DNA from: Pseudodesulfovibrio sp.
GTDB taxonomy: Bacteria > Desulfobacterota > Desulfovibrionia > Desulfovibrionales > Desulfovibrionaceae
DNA: 6,468 nucleotides
Reading direction: 5' to 3'
Assembly: GCA_022712815.1 (NCBI GenBank)
Contig: JAFLJW010000156.1
Location: 1-6,468, forward strand
A program made the translations under genes and the position numbers. The notes under the pieces are model-generated. The model was not told the DNA's origin. It did not search any database and saw only the letters and a program-made list of their open reading frames with translations. Shown here one piece after another: positions 5,173-6,468 of this stretch. Every line of letters begins with the position of its first letter. Position 1 is the stretch's first letter.

Positions 5173-5856
5173 TCAAAGACGAATATTTGTGAGGGCGTCG
5201 ATGGATAACTGCTGCTCATGGGGGAGCATGGTGATGAGCTTCGCCAAAGGAGGCAGCACAAAAATCGTGACGTGTTCCAAAAGACAGGTCGTACTTCCTG
5301 CCTCGGCTTCAGGATAGATGACCTTCAAGGCCTCTTCTCCAAAACATGCAATATAGGGAGTGCGCCAAAGTTCCCACCCTTTCCAAAACATTTGGCTGTC
5401 CGGTTGAAGTGTCCCCCCAGTCAGGGCGGCGACTGGCCAAAACGCTGTCGTCCCCTTGGGCCACTTCAGGTGGTTAATAATATTTCGAAGCGCTCTCCCC
5501 CGCTTGGGGTCGGCCTGTCCTCCAAGGTCAAGTCCAAGCTCCATGTATGTCCACACCACCTTGGGTGCTTCGGGAACACGCTTGAGAAAAGTTGACCACG
5601 GCTCCGGGAAACCTTGCGGGGGTACTTTTGACGAAATGGGCTGCGCAACAGGTTGTTGCTGCGGGGCCGAGGAGTGTTGCACCGACTGAACCGGTGGCTG
5701 TGTGGGCTGCAATTGCTGCGACTGAGAAGTCTGAACCTGCACGGGCAACTCTTCAACACCCTGAAGGCCACCGGGACAGAGAAGATACTCCAATCCGGAT
5801 TCAAGCCAGGGCCTGAGGCTTTCCCGTGTATTTAGCCGAGAAGAAGGTGATCCCAT
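5173..5856 (-). CDS. Uncharacterised protein with Gln/Pro-rich linker; C-terminal domain possibly a degenerate uracil-DNA-glycosylase-like fold
   Basis: I do not recognise this 227-residue protein with certainty. It has a short N-terminal segment (RPWLESGLEYLLCPGGL, 15-31), a low-complexity Gln/Pro/Ser/Val linker (about 38-82) and a C-terminal domain (about 83-227) rich in Trp. The domain runs VVWTYMELGLDLGGQ (100-114), GRALRNIINHL (120-130), TTAFWPVAAL (136-145), YIACFGEEALKVIYP (168-182) and FVLPPLAKLITMLPHEQQ (199-216). The order recalls family-4/5 UDGs, whose corresponding motifs are GEAPG, the ITNVVKC-like strand, the VALGxxAAxxLLG strand-helix and HPS. The catalytic residues are absent (ELG and LPP stand there), so an enzyme seems unlikely; a structural DNA-replication or repair partner is a guess. 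ATG 5854-5856 overlaps the coaBC end by 25 bp, suggesting translational coupling; GTG at 5893-5895 is an alternative start. There is no signal peptide. Confidence 0.7.
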   Translation of the reverse strand: MGSPSSRLNTRESLRPWLESGLEYLLCPGGLQGVEELPVQVQTSQSQQLQPTQPPVQSVQHSSAPQQQPVAQPISSKVPPQGFPEPWSTFLKRVPEAPKVVWTYMELGLDLGGQADPKRGRALRNIINHLKWPKGTTAFWPVAALTGGTLQPDSQMFWKGWELWRTPYIACFGEEALKVIYPEAEAGSTTCLLEHVTIFVLPPLAKLITMLPHEQQLSIDALTNIRL

Positions 5857-6468
5857 AAACGCCACGCCACTTCGGTTTTTGTCAGTTGCGGCCACATCTC
5901 TTTACGGCCTTGCCCATCGAGTACAAACATCTGATTGGTGGTAACCCCGAATCCGCTCCCCTCTTTGGAAATATCATTGGCAGCGATGAGATCAAGATTC
6001 TTGCTCTCAAGTTTTCTGGCAGCCTCATCTCTGAGATCAGAAGTCTCGGCTGCAAATCCGATGAGCCTCTGATGCTCTTTTTTGTTTGCTCCAAGAGTTT
6101 TCAGGATATCCCGGTTCGACTCGAACTCGATGGAAATTCCGGAATGGCCTGATTCTGATTTTTTGAATTTTCCATCACCAAACGGGACCGGACGATAATC
6201 GGCCACGGCAGCGGTCATGCATCCCAAATCCATATTGGGCCAAAGATCGGTGCACGCCTCAAACATCTGCGCCGCAGTGGTGACGGGAACCACCTCAATG
6301 CCGACCGGAAACGTCAGATCCGTGGGGCCAGCCACAACCGTGACATCCGCGCCGCGCAAATAAGCGGCCATGGACATGCATCCGCCCATGATTCCGCTTG
6401 AGGGGTTGGACCAGAATCTCACTGCGTCCCATGGTTCACGAGTCGGTCCGAGGGAGATCAGCACTTTC
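5832..6468 (-). CDS. coaBC: Phosphopantothenoylcysteine synthetase domain (CoaB) of bifunctional CoaBC, 5' part beyond window
   Basis: The visible 211 residues are the CoaB half, which joins 4'-phosphopantothenate to cysteine using CTP in coenzyme A synthesis. The CoaC (PPC decarboxylase) half would lie upstream, outside the window; the frame is open at the edge and begins KVLISLGPTREP. Family marks: GPTREP (7-12), RFWSNPSSGIMGG (17-29), VVAGPTDL (44-51), TAAVADYRP (85-93), KFKKSESG (100-107), GFAAET (137-142) and KNLDLIAANDIS (156-167), the last holding the conserved lysine/AAND region of the active site. It ends EVAWRLWDHLLLG with TAA at 5832-5834. The next gene starts inside its last codons, so the two are probably cotranscribed. 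A stand-alone CoaB is possible, because the CoaC half is not seen. Confidence 0.93.
   Translation of the reverse strand, partial: KVLISLGPTREPWDAVRFWSNPSSGIMGGCMSMAAYLRGADVTVVAGPTDLTFPVGIEVVPVTTAAQMFEACTDLWPNMDLGCMTAAVADYRPVPFGDGKFKKSESGHSGISIEFESNRDILKTLGANKKEHQRLIGFAAETSDLRDEAARKLESKNLDLIAANDISKEGSGFGVTTNQMFVLDGQGRKEMWPQLTKTEVAWRLWDHLLLG

Overview
The window looks like a chromosomal segment of a Gram-negative bacterium with roughly half GC. The proteins (RfaE1, ParA/Soj, ParB, a UDP-glucuronate-epimerase-like enzyme, CoaBC) and their order most resemble Desulfovibrio-type Desulfobacterota as I remember them. That is a judgement by eye, not a database result. Five of the six genes lie on the minus strand; no transposase, integrase, rRNA, tRNA or CRISPR array is visible.

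In minus-strand reading direction (right to left): the CoaB half of CoaBC (cut by the right edge) overlaps the start of an unrecognised 227-aa protein with a Gln/Pro-rich linker and a C-terminal domain that may be a degenerate uracil-DNA-glycosylase-like fold. After about 450 bp without a convincing gene comes a UDP-glucuronate 4-epimerase-like SDR enzyme, closed off by a strong bidirectional terminator. Next is a leader with two perfect consensus parS sites, then parA (GTG start). Between parA and parB lies a plus-strand gene for a 143-aa four-cysteine zinc-ribbon protein, with its own promoter and terminator. It converges on parA and diverges from parB, so parA and parB are not one operon here. 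After parB comes a short segment holding a stop-interrupted coding-like frame, then the heptose-7-phosphate kinase gene rfaE1, cut by the left edge a few codons from its expected end.

Functionally, ParA, ParB and the parS pair form a complete chromosomal origin-segregation module: ParB loads at parS as a CTP-dependent clamp and ParA drives movement. RfaE1 and the sugar epimerase supply cell-surface polysaccharide precursors (ADP-heptose for LPS core; probably UDP-galacturonate), and CoaBC makes 4'-phosphopantetheine for coenzyme A. The items most worth a second look are the parS pair embedded in a 22-bp inverted repeat, the zinc-ribbon gene splitting parA from parB, and the UDG-like protein next to coaBC.
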